The translations under genes were made by a program, and so were the position numbers. The notes below the pieces were generated by a model. The model did not search any database. It was not told the DNA's origin and worked only from the letters and a program-made list of their open reading frames with translations. From the NCBI GenBank assembly GCA_963729295.1, contig CAVSNJ010000026.1:62001-126000 (forward strand): a DNA stretch of 64,000 bases, given 5' to 3'. Positions 34,195 to 41,907 of the stretch are shown here, piece by piece; positions within the stretch are counted from its first letter, which is position 1; each line of letters starts with the position of its first letter. Source of the DNA: DATJLY01 sp963729295. Its GTDB lineage: Bacteria > Pseudomonadota > Alphaproteobacteria > ATCC43930 > CGMCC-115725.

Positions 34195-36336
34195 ATGCCG
34201 ATCCTGACCGCGCAACGCCCGCTCGACGACGTCGGGCGGCGATTTACCATCCATTCCGAGTTCCAGCCTGCGGGCGACCAGCCGCAGGCGATCGTGGACC
34301 TGGTCGCCGGCATCGCCGACAAAGAGCGCGAGCAGGTCCTGCTCGGCGTCACCGGCTCGGGCAAGACCTTCACGATGGCGCATGTCATCGCGGCGACGCA
34401 GCGCCCGGCGCTCGTGCTCGCGCCGAACAAGACCTTGGCCGCGCAGCTCTACGGCGAGTTCAGGAGTTTCTTTCCGGAGAACGCCGTCGAGTATTTCGTC
34501 TCGTACTACGACTACTACCAGCCGGAAGCCTATGTCCCGCGCACCGACACCTATATCGAGAAGGAATCCTCGATCAACGAGCAGATCGACCGCATGCGCC
34601 ACTCGGCAACGCGCGCGATCCTCGAGCGGCGCGACACGGTGATCGTCGCGTCGGTGTCGTGCATCTACGGCATCGGCTCGGTCGAGACCTATTCCGAGAT
34701 GACGGTGACGCTCACCGCGGGCTCGCGCATCGACCGCACGAAGGTTCTGGCGCAACTCGTCGAGCTGCAATATCGCCGGAACGACCAGAACTTCGTGCGC
34801 GGCACGTTCCGCGCGCGCGGCGACACGATCGAGATTTTTCCGGCGCACTACGAGGACCGCGCCTGGCGCCTGTCGCTGTTCGGCGAAGAGCTCGAGGCGA
34901 TCCACGAGTTCGATCCGCTGACCGGCGAGAAGACCGCCGTGCTCGAGGCGATCAAGATCTATCCGAACAGCCACTATGTCACGCCGAAGCCGACGCTCAC
35001 CCAGGCGATCGAGGAGATCAAGCGCGACCTGAAGCTGCGCCTTGCCGAGTTCCAGGCGCAGGGGAAATTGCTCGAGCTGCAACGGCTCGAGCAAAGGACG
35101 CAGTTCGACATCGAGATGATGGCGGCGACCGGAAGCTGCGCCGGCATCGAGAATTATTCGCGCTACCTCACCGGCCGCCGGCCGGGCGAGCCGCCGCCGA
35201 CCTTGTTCGAGTACCTGCCCGAGGACGCGCTCGTCTTCGTCGACGAGAGCCACGTCACCATCCCGCAACTGGGCGGCATGTACCGCGGCGACTTCGCGCG
35301 GAAATCGACGCTCTCGGAATATGGCTTCCGCCTGCCCTCCTGCATCGACAACCGGCCCTTGAAATTCGAGGAATGGGACGCGATGCGCGGCCAGACCATG
35401 TGCGTCTCGGCGACGCCCGGCCCGTGGGAGATGGAGCGCACGGGCGGCGTCTTCGTCGAGCAGGTGGTGCGCCCGACGGGCCTCGTCGATCCGGTGCCGG
35501 TGGTGCGCCCGGTCGAGAACCAGGTCGACGACCTCATGGCGGAATGCCGCGACTGCGCCAAGAAGGGCGAGCGCGTGCTGGTGACGACGCTGACGAAGAA
35601 GATGGCGGAGGCGCTGACCGAGTATTTCCACGAGCATGGCCTGCGCGTGCGCTACTTGCACTCGGACGTCGATACGCTCGAACGGATCGAAATCATCCGC
35701 GACCTGCGCCTGGGCGTGTTCGACATCCTCGTCGGCATCAATCTTTTGCGCGAGGGGCTCGACATTCCCGAATGCGCGCTCGTCGCCATTCTTGATGCCG
35801 ACAAGGAAGGCTATCTGCGCTCGCGCACCGCCCTCATCCAGACGATCGGACGGGCGGCGCGCAACCTCGAAGGCCGCTGCATCCTCTATGCCGAGCGCAT
35901 GACCCAGAGCATGCGCGCCGCGATCGACGAGACGAACCGCCGCCGCGAAAAGCAGGAAGCCTACAACAAGGCGCACGGCATCACGCCCGAAAGCGTGCGG
36001 CGCGGCATCGCCGACATCCTGCAAAGCGTGTACGAGAGCGACCACGTCACGGTCGATACCGGCACCGACGCGGCGTTGCATTATCAGGGCTCGAACTTGC
36101 AGGCGGTCCTCGCCGATCTCGAGAAACGCATGCGCACCGCCGCGGCCGATCTCGAATTCGAGGAGGCGGCGCGCCTCAGGGACGAGATTCGCCGGCTCGA
36201 GCAGTTCGATCTCGGCATCGGCTCGCCGGGCACGAGCCCGCCCGGCCGCTCGATGGGCGGCCGCGCCGGCACGTCGGCGCGCCAGCTCGCCAAGCACAAG
36301 GCCCGCGCCAACATGCGGCGGCGGCGCGGCCCATGA
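34195..36336 (+). CDS. uvrB: Excinuclease ABC subunit B
   Basis: Damage-verifying helicase-like subunit of nucleotide excision repair. The protein has 713 residues. Walker A is GVTGSGKT (51-58). The beta-hairpin that clamps the DNA is in YYDYYQPEAY (104-113). DESHVTIPQLGGMYRGD is the DEAD-like motif, and QTIGRAARNLEGRCILYAER is motif VI. The C-terminal UVR motif (LQAVLADLEKRMRTAAADLEFEEAARLRDEIRRLE), which binds UvrC, is intact. A basic tail follows. No Shine-Dalgarno sequence is obvious. The stop overlaps the next SDR start (ATGA). Confidence 0.97.
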   Translation: MPILTAQRPLDDVGRRFTIHSEFQPAGDQPQAIVDLVAGIADKEREQVLLGVTGSGKTFTMAHVIAATQRPALVLAPNKTLAAQLYGEFRSFFPENAVEYFVSYYDYYQPEAYVPRTDTYIEKESSINEQIDRMRHSATRAILERRDTVIVASVSCIYGIGSVETYSEMTVTLTAGSRIDRTKVLAQLVELQYRRNDQNFVRGTFRARGDTIEIFPAHYEDRAWRLSLFGEELEAIHEFDPLTGEKTAVLEAIKIYPNSHYVTPKPTLTQAIEEIKRDLKLRLAEFQAQGKLLELQRLEQRTQFDIEMMAATGSCAGIENYSRYLTGRRPGEPPPTLFEYLPEDALVFVDESHVTIPQLGGMYRGDFARKSTLSEYGFRLPSCIDNRPLKFEEWDAMRGQTMCVSATPGPWEMERTGGVFVEQVVRPTGLVDPVPVVRPVENQVDDLMAECRDCAKKGERVLVTTLTKKMAEALTEYFHEHGLRVRYLHSDVDTLERIEIIRDLRLGVFDILVGINLLREGLDIPECALVAILDADKEGYLRSRTALIQTIGRAARNLEGRCILYAERMTQSMRAAIDETNRRREKQEAYNKAHGITPESVRRGIADILQSVYESDHVTVDTGTDAALHYQGSNLQAVLADLEKRMRTAAADLEFEEAARLRDEIRRLEQFDLGIGSPGTSPPGRSMGGRAGTSARQLAKHKARANMRRRRGP

Positions 36337-37109
36337 GCGAAGGCCCGCTCCCCGTGCCGAAGGCGGCGCTCGTCACCGGGGCGGCGCAGCGCATCGGCCG
36401 CGCCATCGCCCTCGATCTCGCGGCGAATGGCTGGGCGGTGGCGGTTCATCACCACCGCTCGCGCGCGGCGGCCGAGAGTCTCGTCGCCGAGATCGCGCGG
36501 AGCGGCGGGCGCGCCGTGGCGCTCGCGGCCGATCTCACGCGCGAGGACGAGCTCGAGGCGCTGATGCGGCGCGCGGGCGATGCGCTGGGGACTTTGGGCG
36601 CGCTCGTCAACAACGCCTCGGTGTTCGAGGGCGACGCGGCGCTCACGGTGACGCGCGCGAGCTGGGACCGGCACATCGAAACCAATCTGCGCGCGCCCTT
36701 CGTCCTGATGCAGCTTTTCGCGCGCCAGCTTCCGGCCGAGAGCGGCGGCGCCATCGTCAACATCCTCGACGAGCGGGTGTGGAAGCTCACGCCGCATTTC
36801 GTCTCCTACACGCTGAGCAAGGCGGGCCTCTGGGCGCTGACGCAGTCGATGGCCTTGGCGCTCGCGCCGCGCATCCGCGTCAACGGCATCGGCCCCGGCC
36901 CGACGCTCCCGAGCCCACGGCAAAGCGAAGAGCAGTTCCGGCGCCAGTGGCGCGCCATGCCCTTGGGGCGCGGCACCACGCCCGAGGAGATCGCCGCAGC
37001 GGTGCGCTTCATCCTCGCCGCGCCCGCCATGACCGGACAGATGATCGCGCTCGACGGCGGTCAGCACCTCCTGTGGGCCGCGCCCGGCGGCGCTTCTTCC
37101 TCCGAATGA
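36333..37109 (+). CDS. SDR-family oxidoreductase, FolM/pteridine-reductase-like
   Basis: A 258-residue short-chain dehydrogenase. The cofactor motif TGAAQRIG (15-22) is followed by HHHRSRAAAE, where an arginine favours NADPH, and by NNASVFEGD. The active site is SYTLSKAGLW (Tyr, Lys). GIGPGPTLPSPRQSEEQF after the active site is seen in pteridine/dihydromonapterin reductase-like SDRs that lie near folate genes in alphaproteobacteria. The ATG overlaps the uvrB stop. Function in pterin reduction is inference. Confidence 0.85.
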   Translation: MSEGPLPVPKAALVTGAAQRIGRAIALDLAANGWAVAVHHHRSRAAAESLVAEIARSGGRAVALAADLTREDELEALMRRAGDALGTLGALVNNASVFEGDAALTVTRASWDRHIETNLRAPFVLMQLFARQLPAESGGAIVNILDERVWKLTPHFVSYTLSKAGLWALTQSMALALAPRIRVNGIGPGPTLPSPRQSEEQFRRQWRAMPLGRGTTPEEIAAAVRFILAAPAMTGQMIALDGGQHLLWAAPGGASSSE

Positions 37110-37451
37110 GGCATTGGCCGCTAAACCTCGGCAGTGCCCGCGCTTTCCGGAATTTCCGCGACTCGCACTTGTCAACAGGAGGCGGCTTTTGCTTTGAAAC
37201 CATGGTGTGCGGGCGAGCATTAACGGCGTGTTACTCTTCGTTTACAGACTGTCACAGATTTATTTAGCGGATTCAATGACTTGCCAGATTTGAGCGGAAT
37301 TTGGGCAAAGCCGGAAAATCGGCGGAAGCGCGTGCGGCCGACGGTCGCAGGAGGCCCTTGCCAACAAGCTTATCCACCGCTTCCGTGGATAGTCGCGCGC
37401 CCGCGCCGGGGTCATTGACGGAATCCGCCGCGCGCGCCAACTGAGACGAGG
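37110..37451. other. 342-base non-coding spacer before uvrC
   Basis: No gene is supported. The first half is AT-richer than the surroundings (37195-37290). At 37370-37391 TTATCCAC and GTGGATA face each other across 7 bases, an inverted pair resembling two DnaA boxes (TTATCCACA). The uvrC promoter should lie here, but I see no clear boxes. Confidence 0.45.
37370..37391. promoter_or_regulatory. Inverted DnaA-box-like pair
   Basis: TTATCCACC at 37370-37378 and the reverse of ACTATCCAC ending at 37391 form an inverted repeat with a 7-base spacer. Each is one to two bases off the DnaA consensus. It could be a DnaA-controlled site or only a hairpin. Confidence 0.3.
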
Positions 37452-39437
37452 ATGGACGAGCGCGAAAACAGCGGCGAATCCGAGCTTGCCGAGGACACGA
37501 TCGAGGCCGCGATCGAGGCCGCGCCCGGCACCGGGTTGGCGCGTGGCATCGGCGTCATCCGCGACGCGGTCCGCACGTTGCCGCCCGGCCCTGGCGTCTA
37601 CCGCATGCTCAACGACAAGGGCGATGCGCTCTATGTCGGCAAGGCGCGGAATCTGAAGGCGCGCGTCGTCAACTACACGCATCTCGCCAATCTCTCGAAC
37701 CGCCTGCGCCGCATGGTGGCCGAGACGCACGCGCTCGAGGTCATGCTCACCCATACCGAGGTCGAGGCGCTCCTGCTCGAGTGCAACCTCATCAAGCGCC
37801 TCATGCCGCGCTACAACGTGCTGCTGCGCGACGACAAGTCGTTTCCTTATATCCATCTGACCGGCGGGCACGATTTCGCGCGCATCACCAAGCACCGCGG
37901 CGCGCGCACCGACGACGGCGACTATTTCGGCCCCTTCGCCAATGCCGGCGCGGTCAATCGCACGCTGATCGCGCTGCAGCGCGCGTTCCTGCTGCGCTCG
38001 TGCAGCGACAGCATGTTCTCGAGCCGGACGCGGCCGTGCCTGCTCTTCCAGATCAAGCGCTGCTCGGCGCCGTGCGTCGGCCGCATCGACAAGGCGGGCT
38101 ATGAGAAGCTCATCGACGAGGCGCGCGCCTTCCTCAGCGGACGCAGCAAGGAGGTGCAGGAACAGCTCGCGCTGCGCATGCAGGAATTGTCCGAGGAGCT
38201 GCAGTTCGAGAGCGCGGCCTTCCTGCGCGACCGCATCCGCGCGCTGACGCAAGTGCAGGGGCGCCAGGACATCAACGTCGAGACCCTGGGCGATGCCGAC
38301 GTGATCGCCGCGCATCAGGCGGGCGGCCACACCTCGATCCAGGTGTTCTTCTTCCGCGGCGGCCAGAATTGGGGCAACCGCGCCTATTTCCCGACGCACG
38401 ACCGCCAACTCGGCGTCGAGGAAGTCCTGGCCTCGTTCATCGGCCAGTTCTACGACAGCAAGCCGGTGCCGCCGCTCGTGCTGACGAGCGACGTGCCGGC
38501 CGACCGCGATCTTCTGGCCGAGGCGCTCGCAACCCGCGCCGGGCGCAAGATCGAGCTCGCGACGCCGCAGCGCGGCGACAAGCGCAAGCTCGTCGAGCAC
38601 GCGCTCGTCAACGCGCGCGAGGCCCTGGCGCGCAAGCTCGCCGAGACCTCGACCCAGCACCGGCTGCTCGAAGGCGTGGCGCAAGCGTTCGGCCTCGAGG
38701 CAGCGCCCGGCCGCATCGAGGTCTACGACAACAGCCACATCCAGGGCAGCTTTCCGATCGGCGCGATGATCGTCGCCGGGCCCGAGGGCTTCATGAAAAG
38801 CGCCTACCGCAAGTTCAACATCCGGGGCGACGCGAGACCCCCTCACCCCGACTCTCTCCCCGGCGAGGCGAGGGAGCCGGACGCGGAAGCGCCCGCGCGC
38901 GGCGACGATTACGCCATGATGCGCGAAGTGTTCGCGCGGCGCTTCCTGCGCGCCTTGAAGGAGGATCCCGAGCGCGAGCGCGGCACGTGGCCCGACCTCA
39001 TCCTGATCGACGGCGGCGCGGGCCAGGTCTCGGCGGCCGAGCAGGCGCTGGGCGAGATGGGCGTCGCCGACATCCCGCTCGTCGGCATCGCCAAGGGGCC
39101 CGACCGCGACGCCGGGCGCGAGCGCTTCTTCCGCCCCGGCCGCGCGCCCATGAGCCTCGATGGCAAGGACCCGGTGCTCTATTTCCTGCAGCGGCTCCGG
39201 GACGAGGCGCACCGCTTCGCCATCGGCACGCACCGCGCGCGGCGCCAGAAAGCGATCGGCGCCTCCCCGCTCGACGAGATTCCCGGCGTGGGCGCCCGCC
39301 GCAAGCGCGCGCTCCTCCTTCATTTCGGCTCGGCCCGCAGCGTCGCCCGCGCCGGATTGGCCGATCTCGAGCGCGTCGCGGGGATCAGCAGCGCGGTCGC
39401 GAAAAAGGTTTATGATCATTTCCACGCCGAGGGCTAA
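37452..39437 (+). CDS. uvrC: Excinuclease ABC subunit C
   Basis: Dual nuclease that cuts on both sides of a lesion in nucleotide excision repair. The protein has 661 residues. The GIY-YIG domain (GPGVYRM at 46-52, ALYVGKA at 59-65) makes the 3' cut. A cysteine cluster follows (CSAPCVGRI), then a UVR motif (QLALRMQELSEELQFESAAFLRDRI), the RNase H-like domain with IEVYDNSHIQGSFPIGAMIV and DLILIDGGAGQV, and two C-terminal helix-hairpin-helices. Between FNIRG and RGDDYAMMREV there are about 22 extra residues encoded by a palindromic repeat. The family normally has only a few residues there, so this looks like a tolerated in-frame insertion. Confidence 0.96.
   Translation: MDERENSGESELAEDTIEAAIEAAPGTGLARGIGVIRDAVRTLPPGPGVYRMLNDKGDALYVGKARNLKARVVNYTHLANLSNRLRRMVAETHALEVMLTHTEVEALLLECNLIKRLMPRYNVLLRDDKSFPYIHLTGGHDFARITKHRGARTDDGDYFGPFANAGAVNRTLIALQRAFLLRSCSDSMFSSRTRPCLLFQIKRCSAPCVGRIDKAGYEKLIDEARAFLSGRSKEVQEQLALRMQELSEELQFESAAFLRDRIRALTQVQGRQDINVETLGDADVIAAHQAGGHTSIQVFFFRGGQNWGNRAYFPTHDRQLGVEEVLASFIGQFYDSKPVPPLVLTSDVPADRDLLAEALATRAGRKIELATPQRGDKRKLVEHALVNAREALARKLAETSTQHRLLEGVAQAFGLEAAPGRIEVYDNSHIQGSFPIGAMIVAGPEGFMKSAYRKFNIRGDARPPHPDSLPGEAREPDAEAPARGDDYAMMREVFARRFLRALKEDPERERGTWPDLILIDGGAGQVSAAEQALGEMGVADIPLVGIAKGPDRDAGRERFFRPGRAPMSLDGKDPVLYFLQRLRDEAHRFAIGTHRARRQKAIGASPLDEIPGVGARRKRALLLHFGSARSVARAGLADLERVAGISSAVAKKVYDHFHAEG
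38838..38880. repeat. Palindromic repeat inserted in frame in uvrC
   Basis: The segment starts CCCCCTCACCCCGA, then has an imperfect hairpin: CTCTCTCCCC (38852-38861) against GGCGAGGGAG (38867-38876), 8 of 10 pairs. The same kind of C/T-rich palindrome is usual between genes of alphaproteobacteria. Here it is translated as a proline-rich linker in UvrC. Confidence 0.65.
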
Positions 39438-39456
39438 ACTTGGATTGCGGCCGCAG

Positions 39457-40053
39457 ATGCTGACCACGCTCCCCAACATCCTCACGCTTTCGCGCATCGT
39501 CGTGATCCCGCTGGTGATCGCGACGTTCTGGATGGTGTCGCCGACCGGCCCCTGGCTCGGCTGCGTGCTGTTCACGGCCGCCGCCATCACCGATTGGCTC
39601 GACGGGCACGTCGCGCGCGCCTGGAGCCAGCAGTCGGAACTTGGCCGCTTCCTCGACCCGATCGCCGACAAGCTTCTGGTCGCGACCGTGCTCTTCATGC
39701 TCGGCGTCGAGCACCGGTTCTCGGCGCCGACGATCCTGCCGGCGCTCGTCATCCTGTGCCGCGAGATCCTGGTCTCGGGCCTGCGCGAGCATCTGGCGGA
39801 ACTGCGCGTGCGCGTGCCGGTGTCGGCCCTCGCCAAGTGGAAGACCGGCATCCAGATGGTGGCGATCGCCGTGCTGCTCGTCGGCGACGCGGGGCCCGCG
39901 AGCCTGCCGGTGCGCTGGATCGGCGAGGCGCTCCTCTGGGTCGCCGCGGGCCTCACGGTCAGGACCGGCTACGACTATCTGCGCGCCGGGCTCGGCCACA
40001 TCCAGGGCGAAGCTGCGCCGCTCAAGACGGCGAAGCCGAGCGAAGCCTCATGA
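39457..40053 (+). CDS. pgsA: CDP-diacylglycerol-glycerol-3-phosphate 3-phosphatidyltransferase
   Basis: Makes phosphatidylglycerophosphate, the first committed step to phosphatidylglycerol and cardiolipin, in the inner membrane. The protein has 198 residues and several membrane helices. The full CDP-alcohol phosphotransferase motif D-G-x2-A-R-x8-G-x3-D-x3-D is present from Asp49 to Asp71. ATG at 39457 gives the family N-terminus MLTTLPNILTLSRI. It follows uvrC by 19 bases, the usual alphaproteobacterial order, and its stop overlaps the mobB start. Confidence 0.95.
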   Translation: MLTTLPNILTLSRIVVIPLVIATFWMVSPTGPWLGCVLFTAAAITDWLDGHVARAWSQQSELGRFLDPIADKLLVATVLFMLGVEHRFSAPTILPALVILCREILVSGLREHLAELRVRVPVSALAKWKTGIQMVAIAVLLVGDAGPASLPVRWIGEALLWVAAGLTVRTGYDYLRAGLGHIQGEAAPLKTAKPSEAS

Positions 40054-40575
40054 CGCGGATCTTCGGCCTCGCCGGCTGGAGCGGCAGCGGCAAGACGACG
40101 CTCGTCACCCGCCTCATCCCGGCGTTGCTGCGGCGCGGCGTCAGCGTCTCGACCGTGAAGCACGCGCATCACGAATTCGACATCGACCAGCCCGGCAAGG
40201 ACAGCTACCAGCACCGCCAGGCGGGCGCGCGCGAAGTGCTGATCTCATCCTCGGCGCGCTGGGCGCTGATGCACGAGCAGCGCGGCGCGGCCGAGCCCGT
40301 GCTGGCCGATCTCTTGCGGCACATGAGCCCGGTCGATCTCGTCATCGTCGAGGGCTTCAAGCGCGAATCCTTCCCGAAGCTCGAAGTGTACCGCGCGGCG
40401 GTCGGCAAGCCGCTGCTCTATCCCGACGATCCCGACATCGTGGCGCTCGCGAGCGATGCGCCGGTGGCGCGCCTTGCCGCTGCCGTTCCTGCCGCTCGGC
40501 GACGGCGACGCGATCGCCGCCTTCATCATCGAGCATTGCGGGCTCGAGGCCGTGCATGGCGCAGCTCAGCGATGA
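40050..40575 (+). CDS. mobB: Molybdopterin-guanine dinucleotide biosynthesis protein MobB, with a frameshift
   Basis: GTP-binding accessory protein of molybdenum-cofactor maturation. The P-loop GWSGSGKTT is at 9-17, followed by TVKHAHHEFDIDQPGKDSYQHRQAGA, the MobB signature, and DLVIVEGFKRESFPKLEVYR. The frame is lost at CTT 40473-40475: the uninterrupted frame turns into AAAVPAARRRRRD and ends at 40601. Skipping one base gives the expected LPLPFLPLGDGDAIAAFIIEH tail and TGA at 40573-40575. The coordinates are for the corrected gene. It overlaps pgsA by 4 bases and moeA by 20. Confidence 0.85.
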
Positions 40576-41812
40576 CTGCTTCGCGTTCGGCGGCAGCCTG
40601 ATGCCGGCGGCGGAGGCGCTCGCGCGCATCCGCGACATGGACCTGCCGCTCCCCGAAACCGAGACCGTGGCGTTGAAGAACGCGGCGGGCCGCATCGTCG
40701 CGGCGCCGATCGTCGCGACGCTCGACGTGCCGCCGCACGACAATGCCGCGGTCGACGGCTACGCCGTCCACTTCGCCGATCTTGCCGCCGGCGCGGCGGT
40801 GAGCCTGCCGGTGGGGGGCCGCGCCGCCGCGGGCCATCCGCTCGGGCGCACGGCGCAGCCGGGCGAGGCGATCCGCATCTTCACCGGCGCGCCGATGCCG
40901 GAGGGACCCGACACGGTGCTGATGCAGGAGGATTGCCGCGAGGAGGGCGGCCGCGTCAGCCTGCCGCCCGGCAGCAAGCGCGGCGCCAACCGCCGCCGCC
41001 GCGGCGAGGATGTGCGCGCCGGCGACACGGCGATCACGGCGGGCACGCGCCTCAGGCCGCAGGAAGTGGCGCTTGCCGCCGCGCTCGGGCGGACCGAGCT
41101 CACGCTCTACCGCAAGCTGCGCGTGGCATTGCTCTCGACCGGCGACGAGGTGCGCGAGCCGGGCGCGGACCTGCCGCCGGGCGCGATCTACGACGCCAAC
41201 CGCTATGCGCTTCTGGCGCTTCTCCACGGGCTCGGCTGCGAGGTCGCGGATTTCGGCATCGTGCCCGACCGCGCCGATGACGTGCGCAGCGCGCTTGCCG
41301 CGGCGGCCACGGGGCGCGATCTCGTCGTCACCTCGGGCGGCATGTCGGTCGGCGAGGAAGATCACGTGAAGGCCGCGGTCGAGGCGCAAGGGCGGATTCA
41401 TTTCTGGCGCCTCGCCATCAGGCCCGGCCGGCCGGTGGCCTTGGGCCAGCTCGGCGGCGTACCGTTCATCGGGCTCCCCGGCAACCCGGTCGCGGTGATG
41501 GTGACGTTCTTGCTGCTGGCGCGGCCGCTCGTCCTGCGGCTCGCCGGCGCGCGCGACGTGACGCCGAAGCTCTATCGCGTCACATCGGGCTTCGCCTACG
41601 AGAAGAAGAAAAGCCGCGCCGAATATCTCCGCGCCCGGCTCGAGCGCGGCGCCGACGGTTCCCTGACCGCCCAGAAATATCCGCGCGATGGCGCCGGCAT
41701 CATTTCGTCGCTCGTCGCTTCGGACGGGCTCGTGGCGATCGCGGAGGGGGTCGGCGAGATCGCACCCGGCATGCCGGTCGATTTCCTGCCGTTCAGCGAG
41801 GTGCTCGGCTGA
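40556..41812 (+). CDS. moeA: Molybdopterin molybdotransferase MoeA
   Basis: Inserts molybdate into adenylated molybdopterin in the last step of molybdenum-cofactor synthesis. The protein has 418 residues. Conserved segments: DVPPHDNAAVDGYAV in domain I, IFTGAPMPEGPDTVLMQED, GxNxRxxGED-like KRGANRRRRGEDVRAGD, then the catalytic domain STGDEV, YDANRYAL, TSGGMSVGEEDHV and GLPGNPVAV. Note three consecutive extra arginines in the GxNxR motif. The ATG at 40556 lies inside the corrected mobB end. The neighbours mobB, moaD and moaE serve the same pathway. Confidence 0.95.
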   Translation: MAQLSDDCFAFGGSLMPAAEALARIRDMDLPLPETETVALKNAAGRIVAAPIVATLDVPPHDNAAVDGYAVHFADLAAGAAVSLPVGGRAAAGHPLGRTAQPGEAIRIFTGAPMPEGPDTVLMQEDCREEGGRVSLPPGSKRGANRRRRGEDVRAGDTAITAGTRLRPQEVALAAALGRTELTLYRKLRVALLSTGDEVREPGADLPPGAIYDANRYALLALLHGLGCEVADFGIVPDRADDVRSALAAAATGRDLVVTSGGMSVGEEDHVKAAVEAQGRIHFWRLAIRPGRPVALGQLGGVPFIGLPGNPVAVMVTFLLLARPLVLRLAGARDVTPKLYRVTSGFAYEKKKSRAEYLRARLERGADGSLTAQKYPRDGAGIISSLVASDGLVAIAEGVGEIAPGMPVDFLPFSEVLG

Positions 41813-41854
41813 CGCGGGCCGCGCTGGTGCGGCGCAACCGTGTGAAACCGTGAC

Positions 41855-41880
41855 GGAACCTTCCGCCCCGCCCGCCCTTT
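41855..41880 (+). promoter_or_regulatory. Possible EcfG-type (general stress) promoter before the HtrA gene
   Basis: GGAAC at 41855-41859 and CTTT at 41877-41880 are 17 bases apart, about 30 bases before the protease ATG. The alphaproteobacterial EcfG consensus is GGAAC-N16/17-CGTT, so one base of the -10 differs. HtrA genes are often stress-controlled. Weak evidence. Confidence 0.3.
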
Positions 41881-41907
41881 AGCGGGGAGACGGACGAGGG
41901 TGCGGGC

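Noticed and set aside
34130..34195. LexA (SOS) box before uvrB
   Set aside because: The only strong element is an inverted repeat. The alphaproteobacterial LexA site is a direct GTTC-N7-GTTC repeat, which I do not find there or before uvrC.
35041..35047. CTT-G alone as a +1 frameshift signal
   Set aside because: The same CTTGCCG heptamer as in mobB is read without a shift in uvrB, so this context by itself cannot cause frameshifting.
37110..37451. Replication origin suggested by AT-rich DNA and two DnaA-like boxes
   Set aside because: Only two imperfect boxes, no cluster, and none of the usual origin neighbours (dnaA, dnaN, hemE, parAB) nearby.
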